64,000 nt of DNA from DASPWW01 sp963756745. GTDB lineage: Bacteria > Actinomycetota > Thermoleophilia > Solirubrobacterales > 70-9. The stretch lies in the NCBI GenBank assembly GCA_963756745.1, contig CAVWOU010000006.1, forward strand, positions 186,001 through 250,000, written 5' to 3'. The notes beneath the pieces were generated by a model that saw nothing but the letters and a program-made list of their open reading frames with translations, did not search any database and was not told where the DNA came from. The translations under genes were made by a program, and so were the position numbers. Shown here one piece after another: positions 7,968 through 19,146 of this stretch; the first letter of the stretch is position 1; the number at the start of each line of letters is the position of its first letter.

Positions 7968-8360
7968 TTAGCGGCGGGACGCGAGTCGCTCGCGGTAGAG
8001 GCGGTAGTCCGAGCGCTCCGGGCGCAGGTTGGCCGCGATCGCGAGGTGGCGGCGGGCGCCGTCCTCGCGGCCGCTCTTCTCCAGCGCGCGACCGAGGCAG
8101 AAGTGCGCGAAGTCGTTGACGGGGTAGCGCTCCACCACGGCCTCGAACTCCTTCGCGGCCTCGGCGTACCGGCGCGTGCGGAAGTACGCACGGCCCAGAG
8201 CCTCCCGGATCGAGGTCTTCTCGGGATCGAGTCGCGCCGCCTTGCTCAGCGGCACGGCCGCCTGGGCGAAGTCTCCGTGCTCGAGCAGCGACATCCCCCG
8301 GCGGTAGAGGGAGTACACCGAGTCCTCGCCGCCGTGCGCCTGGCCTTCGTCACCACCCAC
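7968..8360 (-). CDS. Tetratricopeptide-repeat protein
   Basis: A 130-residue protein made almost wholly of about three TPR units: SLYRRGMSLLEHGDFAQAAVPL, then ALGRAYFRTRRYAEAAKEFEAVVERYP, then CLGRALEKSGREDGARRHLAIA. The pattern W/L-G-Y-A-F-A-P of TPR helices is clear. There is no signal peptide or catalytic domain, so it is likely a soluble scaffold with an unknown partner. The GTG start at 8360 has a TACACT box 7 nt upstream. It lies between coaBC (20 nt upstream) and dtd, but probably has its own promoter. Confidence 0.75.
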   Translation of the reverse strand: MGGDEGQAHGGEDSVYSLYRRGMSLLEHGDFAQAAVPLSKAARLDPEKTSIREALGRAYFRTRRYAEAAKEFEAVVERYPVNDFAHFCLGRALEKSGREDGARRHLAIAANLRPERSDYRLYRERLASRR

Positions 8361-8367
8361 GCTCTCA

Positions 8368-8373
8368 AGTGTA
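8368..8373 (-). promoter_or_regulatory. -10 box (TACACT) of leaderless TPR gene transcript
   Basis: TACACT with a 7-nt spacer (TGAGAGC) before GTG 8360. It lies within the 20-nt gap after coaBC. Confidence 0.45.
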
Positions 8374-8380
8374 GGCGCAG

Positions 8381-9712
8381 TTATTTTGGCGTCGAGCGTC
8401 GGGAGCGAAGCTCCGGACCGCGAGGCACGGGGGGCTTCGCCCCCCTCGCCGCGCCTGCGGCGCGGCTCCCCCCGCTGGTCGCCGTACTGATTTCCTGGAC
8501 CCGATCGAGGATCGCGTCCGCGACTTCATCCTTGGGGCTGAGCGGGACGAGATGCTCACGCTCCGCGTCGACGACGACGACTTCGTTGAGCTCGCTGTCG
8601 AAGCCGATCTCGTGCCGGGAGACGTCGTTGACGACGATCGCGTCGACTCCCTTGCGGTGAAGCTTCTCCCGCGCCCTCGCGACGGCGTCCCCGCCGTGCT
8701 CGGCCGCGAACGCGACCACGGTCTGGTCGGATCGGCGGCCTTTCGCGACCGACGCGAGGATGTCGTCCGTGGGCTCGAGCCGAAGGTCGAGCGGGCCGTG
8801 GTCCTCGCGCGCGATCTTCCCTGCCTCGGCCCGTGCGGGCCGGAAGTCGGCCACCGCCGCGGCCATCAGCAGCAGATGGGTGTCCTCGAGCTCGGCGTGC
8901 ACGGCGTCGGCAAGCCCGGCTGCCGTCTCGACGTCGATCCGGCGGACCCCGCGCGGGTCGGGCAGCGTGACGTTGGCCGCGATCAGCGTGACCTCTGCGC
9001 CTCGCCGCGCGGCGCTCTCGGCGAGCGCGAACCCCATCCGGCCGCTCGAGCGGTTCCCCACGTAACGCACTTCGTCGATCGGCTCACGGGTCCCGCCGGC
9101 CGTCACGAGAACCTTCATCCCATCCCACGGCCCGGGCTCGCCCGGAAGCATCGTCTCGAGCTCGGCCAGCAACCGCTCGGGGTCGGGGAGCCGGCCCGTG
9201 CCGTGCTCGCCGCGCGAGGCGAGAGGTCCCGACTCGGGATCGATCACCACGACGCCGCGCTTTCGCAGCACACGGAGGTTGTCCTGCGTCGCCGCGTCCT
9301 CGTACATGCGGTCGTTCATCGCCGGGGCGACCGCTCGCGGAGCGGTGCAGGCGAGAAAGGCAGTGGTGAGAATGGAGTCGGCGATCCCGGCGGCGAGCTT
9401 CGCGATCGTGTTCGCCGACGCCGGCGCGACAATGAAGGCGTCCGCGTTCGCCGCCACCTCGAGATGGCCGATTGGATCGTGGGGCGGTGGCGCATCGCCG
9501 GGGAACGCGCCACGCACCGGATCGCGCTCGAACTCGTCGACGAGCACCGGCGCTCCGACTATCCCCTCGAACGAGGCGGCGCCGACGAACCGCGTCGCGG
9601 TCGGCGTCATCACGACCCTCACCCCGTGTCCCTCGCGCGTCGCGAGCCGGGCCAACTCCAGCGCCTTGTAGGCGGCGATGCCGCCGCTTACGCCGAGCAG
9701 GATCCTTGCCAT
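8381..9712 (-). CDS. coaBC: Bifunctional phosphopantothenoylcysteine decarboxylase / phosphopantothenate-cysteine ligase
   Basis: Second and third steps of coenzyme A synthesis. The 443-residue protein has an N-terminal flavoprotein domain CoaC (1-185): VSGGIAAYKALELAR, the active-site histidine in HDPIGHLEV, and the PAMNDRMYE motif. A C-terminal CoaB domain begins VLVTAGGTREPIDEVRYVGN. The CoaC clasp that in many enzymes reads ACGxxGxGR is here ASRGEHGTGR, lacking the usual cysteine; actinobacterial homologues often differ at this site. The extreme C-terminus (after about 415) is a low-complexity Gly/Ala/Arg tail. It follows rpoZ by 4 nt, so the two are co-transcribed. Confidence 0.95.
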   Translation of the reverse strand: MARILLGVSGGIAAYKALELARLATREGHGVRVVMTPTATRFVGAASFEGIVGAPVLVDEFERDPVRGAFPGDAPPPHDPIGHLEVAANADAFIVAPASANTIAKLAAGIADSILTTAFLACTAPRAVAPAMNDRMYEDAATQDNLRVLRKRGVVVIDPESGPLASRGEHGTGRLPDPERLLAELETMLPGEPGPWDGMKVLVTAGGTREPIDEVRYVGNRSSGRMGFALAESAARRGAEVTLIAANVTLPDPRGVRRIDVETAAGLADAVHAELEDTHLLLMAAAVADFRPARAEAGKIAREDHGPLDLRLEPTDDILASVAKGRRSDQTVVAFAAEHGGDAVARAREKLHRKGVDAIVVNDVSRHEIGFDSELNEVVVVDAEREHLVPLSPKDEVADAILDRVQEISTATSGGSRAAGAARGAKPPVPRGPELRSRRSTPK

Positions 9713-9716
9713 GAGA

Positions 9717-9947
9717 CTACGAGCGGTACTCGTACTTGATCTTGCCCTGGGCCAGCTCTTCGAGCGCGATCGTGAGGTAGTTCCCGGTCTCGGTCTCGAC
9801 CATCGGCGGCGTGTACTCCTCGTAGGTGCCCTCGCCGAGCGCGCGGTAGTAGCTGTTGAGCTGGCGCGCGCGCTTCGCGACGACGACCACCGCGGCGTAG
9901 TGCGAGTCGGTCTGGTCCAGCAGAGTGTCGACCCTGGGCTTGATCAC
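9717..9947 (-). CDS. rpoZ: DNA-directed RNA polymerase omega subunit
   Basis: Small subunit that helps assemble the beta-prime subunit. It has 76 residues with the family core HYAAVVVVAKRARQLNSYY and a C-terminal YLTIALEELAQGKIKYEY motif typical of actinobacterial omega. GTG start at 9947, with a TAGAAT box 7 nt upstream and no Shine-Dalgarno, so rpoZ-coaBC probably has a leaderless promoter of its own although it lies downstream of gmk. The gmk-rpoZ-coaBC order is the standard actinobacterial one. Confidence 0.95.
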   Translation of the reverse strand: MIKPRVDTLLDQTDSHYAAVVVVAKRARQLNSYYRALGEGTYEEYTPPMVETETGNYLTIALEELAQGKIKYEYRS

Positions 9948-9954
9948 CGGGGCG

Positions 9955-9960
9955 ATTCTA
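9955..9960 (-). promoter_or_regulatory. -10 box (TAGAAT) of leaderless rpoZ transcript
   Basis: TAGAAT plus a 7-nt spacer (CGCCCCG) then GTG 9947. It is close to the consensus TATAAT. Confidence 0.5.
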
Positions 9961-10004
9961 CAAGGCGGAGGCGCACTTCCGGGCCCCCGACTAACCGGCG
10001 CGGC

Positions 10005-10565
10005 TCACTCCGCGGCCAGCTCGTCGCGGACGATTCGCTCCAGCTCGCCGACGGCCGCGTCGACGTCGTCGTTGGTAACCACGTACCGGAACTCGCCCTC
10101 GGCGGCGAGCTCCTCCTCGGCGGTTCGCAAGCGCCTGTCTATCGCCGCTGCGTCATCCGTTCCGCGCTCCTCGAGGCGCCGCCGCAGGTCGTCCGGGTGC
10201 GGCGGCTTGACGAACACCGGCACCGACTCGGGCATCGCGTCCCGCACCTGACGGGCGCCCTGGAGCTCGATCTCGAGCACCACCGATTTCCCGTTTTGCA
10301 GGCGTTTTTGCACCTCGGAGCGCAGCGTTCCATAACGGTTGCCGCTGTAGGTCGCGTGCTCGAGGAACGCGCCCTGTTCGACGAGACGGTCGAACTCGGC
10401 CGGGTCGAGGAAGTGGTAGTCGCGCCCGTCGACCTCCCCGTCGCGCGGCGCGCGGGTGGTCGCCGACACCGACAGCTCGAGCTCCGGAACGCGATCCAGA
10501 AGCTTCGAGATCAGCGTCCCCTTCCCGACCCCGCTCGGCCCGGTGATCACGAAGACCTTCGCCAT
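10005..10565 (-). CDS. gmk: Guanylate kinase
   Basis: Phosphorylates GMP to GDP with ATP in the cytosol. The 186-residue protein has the P-loop GPSGVGKGT (9-17), the GMP-binding segment SATTRAPRDGEVDGRDYHFL, and the lid region HATYSGNRYGT, all at normal spacing for the family. It lies between mihF (68 nt upstream) and rpoZ (57 nt downstream), the usual actinobacterial neighbourhood, linking nucleotide synthesis from the pyr genes to transcription. Confidence 0.97.
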   Translation of the reverse strand: MAKVFVITGPSGVGKGTLISKLLDRVPELELSVSATTRAPRDGEVDGRDYHFLDPAEFDRLVEQGAFLEHATYSGNRYGTLRSEVQKRLQNGKSVVLEIELQGARQVRDAMPESVPVFVKPPHPDDLRRRLEERGTDDAAAIDRRLRTAEEELAAEGEFRYVVTNDDVDAAVGELERIVRDELAAE

Positions 10566-10633
10566 CCGGTGTAGCTAAGCGTCTGGGGTGGACAATCCTC
10601 CCCCGAACGCCAGCGGAATGGCTCGACGCCCTC

Positions 10634-10972
10634 CTAGCGGCGAAGCTGGCCCACGAGCTCGGCGCGCTGGCGCTCCGAGAGCCCGCCGATCGTCTTGCTC
10701 GGCGAGATCCGGCACTGGCCCAGGATGCGATTCGCCTTGACGCGACCGTACTTCGGTACGGCCAGGATCATGTCGAACGCCTTCGCCGACAACACGTACT
10801 CTGGCGGGTCGAGCAGCAGGGTCTCGATCTTCGCCTTCCCAGCCTTCAAGTCCCGCTTGAGTTGAGCCCGCCTGGTCCGGATCTCGTTGGCCCTCCGGAG
10901 GGCCCGCAGCCGCTGTTCGTGTGTCCTTTCTGGAACGGCGGTCGCGGGCGTTTGGACGGAGGGGCCGGCCAT
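10634..10972 (-). CDS. mihF: Actinobacterial integration host factor MihF
   Basis: Nucleoid-associated DNA-binding protein found in Actinobacteria and unrelated to the alpha/beta IHF of proteobacteria. It has 112 residues. The N-terminal arm is followed by a long basic helix (ALRRANEIRTRRAQLKRDL) and the helix-two-turn-helix segment AVPKYGRVKANRILGQC with ISPSKTIGGLSERQRAEL, which contacts the DNA minor groove. It is placed between pyrD and gmk as in most actinobacteria. A TATACT box lies 12 nt before ATG 10972, so it has its own promoter with a very short leader. Confidence 0.93.
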   Translation of the reverse strand: MAGPSVQTPATAVPERTHEQRLRALRRANEIRTRRAQLKRDLKAGKAKIETLLLDPPEYVLSAKAFDMILAVPKYGRVKANRILGQCRISPSKTIGGLSERQRAELVGQLRR

Positions 10973-10984
10973 CAGCGGTGCGCG

Positions 10985-10990
10985 AGTATA
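10985..10990 (-). promoter_or_regulatory. -10 box (TATACT) of mihF
   Basis: TATACT is 12 nt upstream of the mihF ATG, downstream of the hairpin that ends pyrD. It predicts a leader of only about 5 nt. Confidence 0.5.
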
Positions 10991-11040
10991 TCCGCGAGGA
11001 AATTCCGCGCAAGGGGATTGCCCGGTTTTTCGGAGGAATT

Positions 11041-11069
11041 CGCGTCGACCTCAACCTGAGGTCGACGCG
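11041..11069 (-). terminator. 13-bp hairpin spanning the pyrD stop codon
   Basis: A perfect inverted repeat CGCGTCGACCTCA / TGAGGTCGACGCG with a 3-nt loop. The pyrD TGA (11053-11051) lies within the stem. No T-run follows. It marks the boundary between the pyr genes and mihF and is the most stable simple hairpin in the window. Confidence 0.55.
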
Positions 11070-11974
11070 ACCATCCGGCCGCGGATCTCTCCCAGACCGG
11101 AGAACCCGGCGCGCTGAAGCTCGTCGGCGAGCTCAAGCCGGATCCGCTCGCCGGCCAGGGGATCCCGGAAGCTCGCCGTCCCGACCGCCACGGCGCTCGC
11201 GCCGGCTGCGATGAACTCGAGCGCGTCGACACCGCTCTCGATCCCCCCCATCCCGATCACCGGCAGATCGACCGACTCCGTGACGGAACGCACCTGCTCC
11301 AGCGCTATCGCCCTTACGGCGGGACCCGAGAGCCCGCCCCTCCCGGCGCCCAGCCATGGACGCAGTGAGGCGGGATCCGCGGCTGTCGCCTTGAGCGTGT
11401 TGATCAGCGACACGGCATCGGCTTCTCCCTGCTCGGCCGCGCGCGCCACGGCGGCCGGGTCGGCGACGTTGGGCGTCAGCTTCACGATCAGCGGCTTGTC
11501 GGTCAGGTCGCGGACGGCGCGCATCAGGGTCAGCGTCTCCTCCGGCACCTCCCCCACGATCAGGCCCGACTCGACATTGGGGCACGACACGTTCAGCTCC
11601 AGCCCGGCGACCTCATCCCGCGGTGCGACGCCCTCTACGAGGTGGGTGAACTCCGCGTGGCTTTTCCCCATCACCGAGACGATCAGCGGCACCGACAGCT
11701 CCGCGAGCGCCGGCAGGTCCGACGCGATGAAGCCCTCGAGGCCCTTGTTCGGGAGGCCGATCGAGTTGATCATCCCCGTGGGGGTCTCGAACAGCCGCGG
11801 TGGCAGATTGCCCTCCCGTGCGCGCGGCGTGATCGTCTTCGAGACGAAGGCCGCGAACGGAAACCGATCCTGCAGCTCCGGCCCGAACGCGCGCCGCGCG
11901 GTGATCGCGTCGAACGTGCCCGAGCCGTTGAGCACAGGATGCTCCAGGCGCAGACCGGCGATCTCGACGCTCAT
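11051..11974 (-). CDS. pyrD: Dihydroorotate dehydrogenase, class 1B catalytic subunit
   Basis: FMN enzyme of UMP synthesis that oxidises dihydroorotate to orotate. The 307-residue protein starts MSVEIAGLRLEHPVLNGSG. The substrate lysine is in VSKTITP (near 46) and the catalytic base is cysteine C131 in NVSCPNVESG, which is the class 1B hallmark; class 2 enzymes use serine. The FMN phosphate is held by IGMGGIESG and GTASFRDP. It is paired with pyrK, which starts upstream and ends 5 nt before this ATG. The frame extends upstream into pyrK, but homology begins at 11974. Confidence 0.96.
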   Translation of the reverse strand: MSVEIAGLRLEHPVLNGSGTFDAITARRAFGPELQDRFPFAAFVSKTITPRAREGNLPPRLFETPTGMINSIGLPNKGLEGFIASDLPALAELSVPLIVSVMGKSHAEFTHLVEGVAPRDEVAGLELNVSCPNVESGLIVGEVPEETLTLMRAVRDLTDKPLIVKLTPNVADPAAVARAAEQGEADAVSLINTLKATAADPASLRPWLGAGRGGLSGPAVRAIALEQVRSVTESVDLPVIGMGGIESGVDALEFIAAGASAVAVGTASFRDPLAGERIRLELADELQRAGFSGLGEIRGRMVASTSG

Positions 11975-11979
11975 GTCCG

Positions 11980-12866
11980 TCAATGGCCCGACCCGGGGAC
12001 GAGCGCGGTCTCGATTTTGCTCGCTTCGACGACGGGCCCATCGACGCACAAGCGCATGTAGCCGCCCTCGGCGAGCGGCACCGCGCACCCCATGCAGGCA
12101 CCGAACCCGCATGCCATCGGCGCCTCCATCGCGAGCTGGGTCGCCACCCCGCGCTCGGCGCTCATCGCCCGCACCGCCTCGAGCATGGCGGGCGGGCCGC
12201 ACGCGTAAACCGCGGCACTCGCCGCGTCTCCGCCCTCGAGCAGCACCGAGAGCAGGTCGGTGACGAGGCCGCGGTGGCCGGCGTGCCCGTCCTCGCTCGC
12301 GAGCCGCAGCTCGGAACAGTCGAAGAGATCCAGCCCTCCGGAATGCGCCCTGTCGCGGAATCCGAGCAGCACCCGCGTCGGGACTCCCTTGCGCGTGAGC
12401 TGGGAGCGCCAGATCGCGAGCGGCGCGATCCCGATCCCGCCGCCGACGAGGATCGCCCCGGCGACCTCGCCGCCGAGCTCGGCCGGCGTCGAGAAGGGGC
12501 GGCCGAGCGGGCCCACGATCCAGAGGCCATCGCCGGCCTCGAGCATCGCGAGGCGCTCGGTCCCCGGCCCGACGCCCTCGACGAGGAACTCGAGCGTGAC
12601 GCCGGCGTCGCCCGCTCTCGCCTGCGCGACGGAGAACGCGCGGGGCAGGAACGGGCGTCCGTCGCGCGAGCCCCAGTGCTCGCCCGCGGCGAGCATGTAG
12701 AACTGGCCCGCGCGCGGCTCGGGGCCATCGCGGTCGACAGCGGTGAAGATGCGGTAGGCGCCCGACGCTCGGTTGTCCGCCACCTCGACGACCCGGCGCC
12801 CGATCGGCGCCAGCACGCGTCCATCGTCCGCCGTCCTGGCTCCAGCGGTCGCGGCCGCTCGGGGAG

Positions 12867-12870
<4 letters not shown>
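11980..12870 (-). CDS. pyrK: Dihydroorotate dehydrogenase electron-transfer subunit
   Basis: FAD and [2Fe-2S] subunit that passes electrons from PyrD to NAD. It has 296 residues starting at GTG 12870, which overlaps the carB stop (GTGA). An N-terminal FAD-binding barrel contains FLPRAFSVAQA. The NAD domain begins GAILVGGGIGIAPLAIWRSQL and ends VYACGPPAMLEAV. The iron-sulfur loop at the C-terminus shows three cysteines in ACGFGACMGC and a fourth in RLCVDGP. The N-terminal 15 residues are low complexity. It is translationally coupled to carB above and adjacent to pyrD below. Confidence 0.94.
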
Positions 12871-15993
<3,123 letters not shown>

Positions 15994-16001
<8 letters not shown>

Positions 16002-17118
16002 CCGGCGACTCCGCCGCGAGCTCCAGGAAGCGGTCGAACAGATACCTGGCGTCGTGGGGCCCGGGGCCGGCCTCGGGGTGGTACTGCACCGTCGCCCCGG
16101 GCACGTCGCGCAGCACCAGTCCCTCGACGGTGCGGTCGTAGAGATTCAGGTGGGATAGCTCGGCGACGCCGAAGTCCGTCTCCCACCGCACCGGCTCGTC
16201 GCCGTCGATCCGGGGCTCGCCGCCCGGTCCGCGGACCGCGAACCCGTGGTTCTGGGAGGTGATCTCGATCCGCCCGTTCTCCAGGTTCTTGACCGGGTGA
16301 TTGGCGCCGCGGTGGCCGAAGGGGAGCTTGAAGGTGTCGAGGCCAACCGCCCGGCAGAGCAGCTGGTGGCCGAGGCAGATCCCGATAACGGGAGCCTTGC
16401 CGACCAACTCGCGGACGTTGTCGACGACGTAGTCCAGGGCCCCGGGATCGCCCGGCCCGTTCGCGAGGAAGACGAGGTCGGGGTGCCTCTCGAGCACCGC
16501 TTCGGGCCCCGCCGTGCATGGGAGCAGCGTCAACCGGCAATTTCGCTCGCGAAATTGTCGAATGATGCTGTGCTTGATCCCGGTGTCGATGCCCACGACG
16601 TGGGGGCCGTCGCCGGACAGCTCGATCGGCTCCCCCGGCGTCACCTCGCGCGCGAGGTCCGCCCCCAGCATTGCCGGCTCGGCCTCGACCCGCTCGCGGG
16701 CATCGACCTCTGCCTCCTCGGCCGAGAAGATCCCGCCGCGCATCGCTCCCCGGTCGCGGATGTGGCGAACGAGGGCGCGTGTGTCGACGCCGCTGATCGC
16801 CGGAACGCCGCAGTCGCGCAGCCAGTCGAGCCAACCCCCCTCGGCGTTGGCCGCGTCGTCCGGGTTCTTCGCCTCGCGCATGATCACCCCGCGCGCCTGA
16901 ACGCGCTCGGACTCCATCGCTTCGCCCGAGACCCCGTAGTTGCCGATCAGCGGGTAGGTGAACGTGATCAGCTGGCCGGTGTACGAGGGGTCGGTGACGG
17001 CCTCCTGGTACCCGGTCATGGACGTGTTGAAGACGACCTCGCCCGTGATCGACTCCGGGGCCCCGACCAGCTCGCCGTCGAACCGCGTGCCGTCCTCGAG
17101 CAGAACGAAGCCGCTCAC
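15994..17118 (-). CDS. carA: Carbamoyl-phosphate synthase small (glutaminase) subunit
   Basis: Hydrolyses glutamine and channels ammonia to CarB. It has 374 residues, GTG start at 17118 overlapping the stop of the preceding hydrolase gene (GTGA). The N-terminal domain carries FNTSMTGYQEAVTDPSY. The class I amidotransferase domain has the nucleophile elbow GICLGHQ and the His-Glu pair in VQYHPEAGPGPHD. The frame is open for 80 further codons upstream, but homology begins at VSGFVLLEDGTRF. Coupled translation with carB is likely because of the 8-nt overlap. Confidence 0.97.
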
Positions 17119-17714
17119 GGCGCCCAATCGAGGATTAGGTTCTGCACCTGCTTGAACTCGTCGGTGCCGGCGCGGCCCACGAGCTCGAAAAGCGCGGTCT
17201 CGACCGAGGTCAGCGTCGCACCGGCGCGTTCGACCTTCTCGAGCCCGAGCCGCCAGTTCTGCTTCGAGCGCGAGGCCACCGCGTCCTCGGCGACGTGGAC
17301 GTCGACGCCGCCCGCGAGCAGGTCGATGACCGTCTGGTTCACGCACACGTGGGTCTCGATCCCGCACACGAGCGCCTGGTCGGCGCCGCCGAGATCGAAA
17401 CCGTCTGCCTCGGCCGCCGAGAACACGACCTTCTCGATCGGGTGGGTCTTGTCGGGGAGGTGGTCGGCGACCTCGGGGACCGTCCCACCGAGGCCCTTCG
17501 GGTACTGCTCGGTCGCGACGACCGGGATCCCGACCGCTTTGGCTCCCTCCACGAGCACTCCCGCTGCGACGGCGACGTCGTCGAACACCGGGATGGCCTT
17601 GCGGAACGCCTCCTGGATGTCGATCACGACGAGCGCCGCGCGCGAGGGATCGAGCTTCGAGGCGGAGAGGTTGCGCGCGACCTCGGCGTGACCGACCTCT
17701 GCCCCCGCGCTCAT
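17115..17714 (-). CDS. Isochorismatase-family cysteine hydrolase inside the pyr operon
   Basis: A 199-residue alpha/beta hydrolase of the isochorismatase/nicotinamidase superfamily. The catalytic triad is visible: D32 in VVIDIQEAF, K95 in EKVVFSA and C124 in GIETHVCV, with the usual cis-peptide region before the cysteine. The sequence is closest in style to the small YcaC/ISOC-like hydrolases, whose substrates are mostly unknown; other members cleave ureidoacrylate, nicotinamide or N-carbamoyl amides. It lies between pyrC and carA, overlaps carA by GTGA and has a Shine-Dalgarno (AGGTGATGAG). A role linked to pyrimidine or carbamoyl metabolism is only an inference from position. Confidence 0.85.
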   Translation of the reverse strand: MSAGAEVGHAEVARNLSASKLDPSRAALVVIDIQEAFRKAIPVFDDVAVAAGVLVEGAKAVGIPVVATEQYPKGLGGTVPEVADHLPDKTHPIEKVVFSAAEADGFDLGGADQALVCGIETHVCVNQTVIDLLAGGVDVHVAEDAVASRSKQNWRLGLEKVERAGATLTSVETALFELVGRAGTDEFKQVQNLILDWAP

Positions 17715-17744
17715 CTCATCACCTCAGTTCGCGCTCGGCCCAAC

Positions 17745-17782
17745 ATCAAATTCCCCGCCCCAGGGCGGGATCCTGATTTGAG
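17745..17782 (-). repeat. Two-tier hairpin between pyrC and the hydrolase gene
   Basis: Outer arms ATCAAAT / ATTTGAG (6 bp TCAAAT:ATTTGA) enclose an inner 7-bp stem CCCGCCC / GGGCGGG. It occupies about half of the only sizeable gap within pyrR-pyrD. It could protect or process mRNA, or be a weak terminator; no T-run is present. Confidence 0.4.
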
Positions 17783-17790
17783 CCTCGCGC

Positions 17791-19146
17791 TCACGCTGCC
17801 ACCCCCATAGCGAAGCTGCGCTGGCGGTACGCGACCTGCCCCGCGGCCACCGTCATCAGCACGCGACCCTTGAGCCGGCGCCCGGCGAAGCACGAGTTCC
17901 AGGCGCGGCTCTCCCATCCATCCGCTCCGGCCTCCCACTCGGCCGCGGGGTCGATCAGGACGACGTTAGCCTCGCTGCCCACCTCGAGGCTCGGGACGTC
18001 GAAGTCGAACGCCGCAGCCCCGGCGGTCATGCGCTCGACCAGCAGCTCGAGGTCGATCACGCCCGGCACGACGAGCTCCGTGTAGAGCACCGAGAACGCC
18101 GTCTCGAGGCCGGTGACGCCCATCGCCGCCTCCTCGAAGGGCACCTCCTTCTCCTCGGGGGCGTGCGGCGCGTGATCGGTGGCGACGCAGTCGATGACGC
18201 CCGAGCGGAGCCCTTCGATCAGCGCGAGGCGGTCCTCCTCGGAGCGAAGCGGCGGGTTCATCTTGAAGCGGGCGTCGAGGCTCCTCACCTCTTCGTCGGT
18301 GAGCGTGAGGTGATGCGGGGTGGCCTCGGCGGTGATGCGCACTCCCGCCTCCTTCGCCTGCCGGACGGCATCGACCGACTCGCGCGCGGACAGGTGCAGG
18401 ACGTGGATCCGGGCGTCTTCGTACGCGGCCAGCGCGGCGTCGCGGGCGATCGCCGTCGACTCCGAGACCGAGGGGATGCCCGCGAGCCCGACGACCGCCG
18501 ACACCGGCCCCTCGTGCATGACACCGTCCCCCGAGAGGTCATGGTCCTCCTCGTGCAGCGCGAAGACGCCGCCGACGAGCCGCTGGTACTGGAGCGCGCG
18601 ACGCAGGACGCGAGCGCTGGGGACGGCCCAGCCGTCGTCGGTGAACCCGACCGCCCCGGCGGCGCGAATCTCGGCCATCTCGGTCAGCTCCTTCCCGTCC
18701 ATCGCCCGGGTGATCGCGGCGAGGAAGCCGACCGGCACCGAGGCCTCGCGCTCGGCGCGCCGCCGCAGGGCGTGTACCGCCTCCGCCCCGTCGACGGGCG
18801 GGTCGGTGTTCGGCATCGCGAGCACGCCGCAGTAGCCGCCTGCGGCGGCGGCCCGCGTTCCGGTCTCCAGGTCCTCCTTGTGCTCCTGCCCCGGCACGCG
18901 CAGATGGACGTGGGGGTCGAAGAACGCTGGGAGCGCGAGCAGTCCCTGCGCGTCGATCGACTCGACCCCTTCGGCCTCGGCGGTCCCCGGCTCGGCCAAC
19001 TCGACGATCTCCCCTCGGCGGATGACGATGTCACGAGCGCCGTCGATCCCGGCCCGCGGATCGAGGGATCGCGCCCCGCGGACGATCAGATCCGCCCCCG
19101 AGTTTCGCCGCCAGCTGAGGGAGGAAATCGCGCTCGACGCGCTCAC
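17791..19146 (-). CDS. pyrC: Dihydroorotase
   Basis: Zinc amidohydrolase that closes carbamoyl aspartate to dihydroorotate. The 451-residue protein is of the long class I type. It has the metal-binding HVH pair at H79/H81 in FFDPHVHLRVPGQ, the MPNTDPPVD motif, a GFTDDGWAV segment, the HLSARES motif, and DHAPH near residue 320 holding the catalytic aspartate. The GTG start at 19146 overlaps the pyrB stop (GTGA). The first 17 residues (MSASSAISSLSWRRNSG) are not conserved, so a slightly later start is possible. It is part of the pyrR-pyrB-pyrC translationally coupled series. Confidence 0.96.
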   Translation of the reverse strand: MSASSAISSLSWRRNSGADLIVRGARSLDPRAGIDGARDIVIRRGEIVELAEPGTAEAEGVESIDAQGLLALPAFFDPHVHLRVPGQEHKEDLETGTRAAAAGGYCGVLAMPNTDPPVDGAEAVHALRRRAEREASVPVGFLAAITRAMDGKELTEMAEIRAAGAVGFTDDGWAVPSARVLRRALQYQRLVGGVFALHEEDHDLSGDGVMHEGPVSAVVGLAGIPSVSESTAIARDAALAAYEDARIHVLHLSARESVDAVRQAKEAGVRITAEATPHHLTLTDEEVRSLDARFKMNPPLRSEEDRLALIEGLRSGVIDCVATDHAPHAPEEKEVPFEEAAMGVTGLETAFSVLYTELVVPGVIDLELLVERMTAGAAAFDFDVPSLEVGSEANVVLIDPAAEWEAGADGWESRAWNSCFAGRRLKGRVLMTVAAGQVAYRQRSFAMGVAA

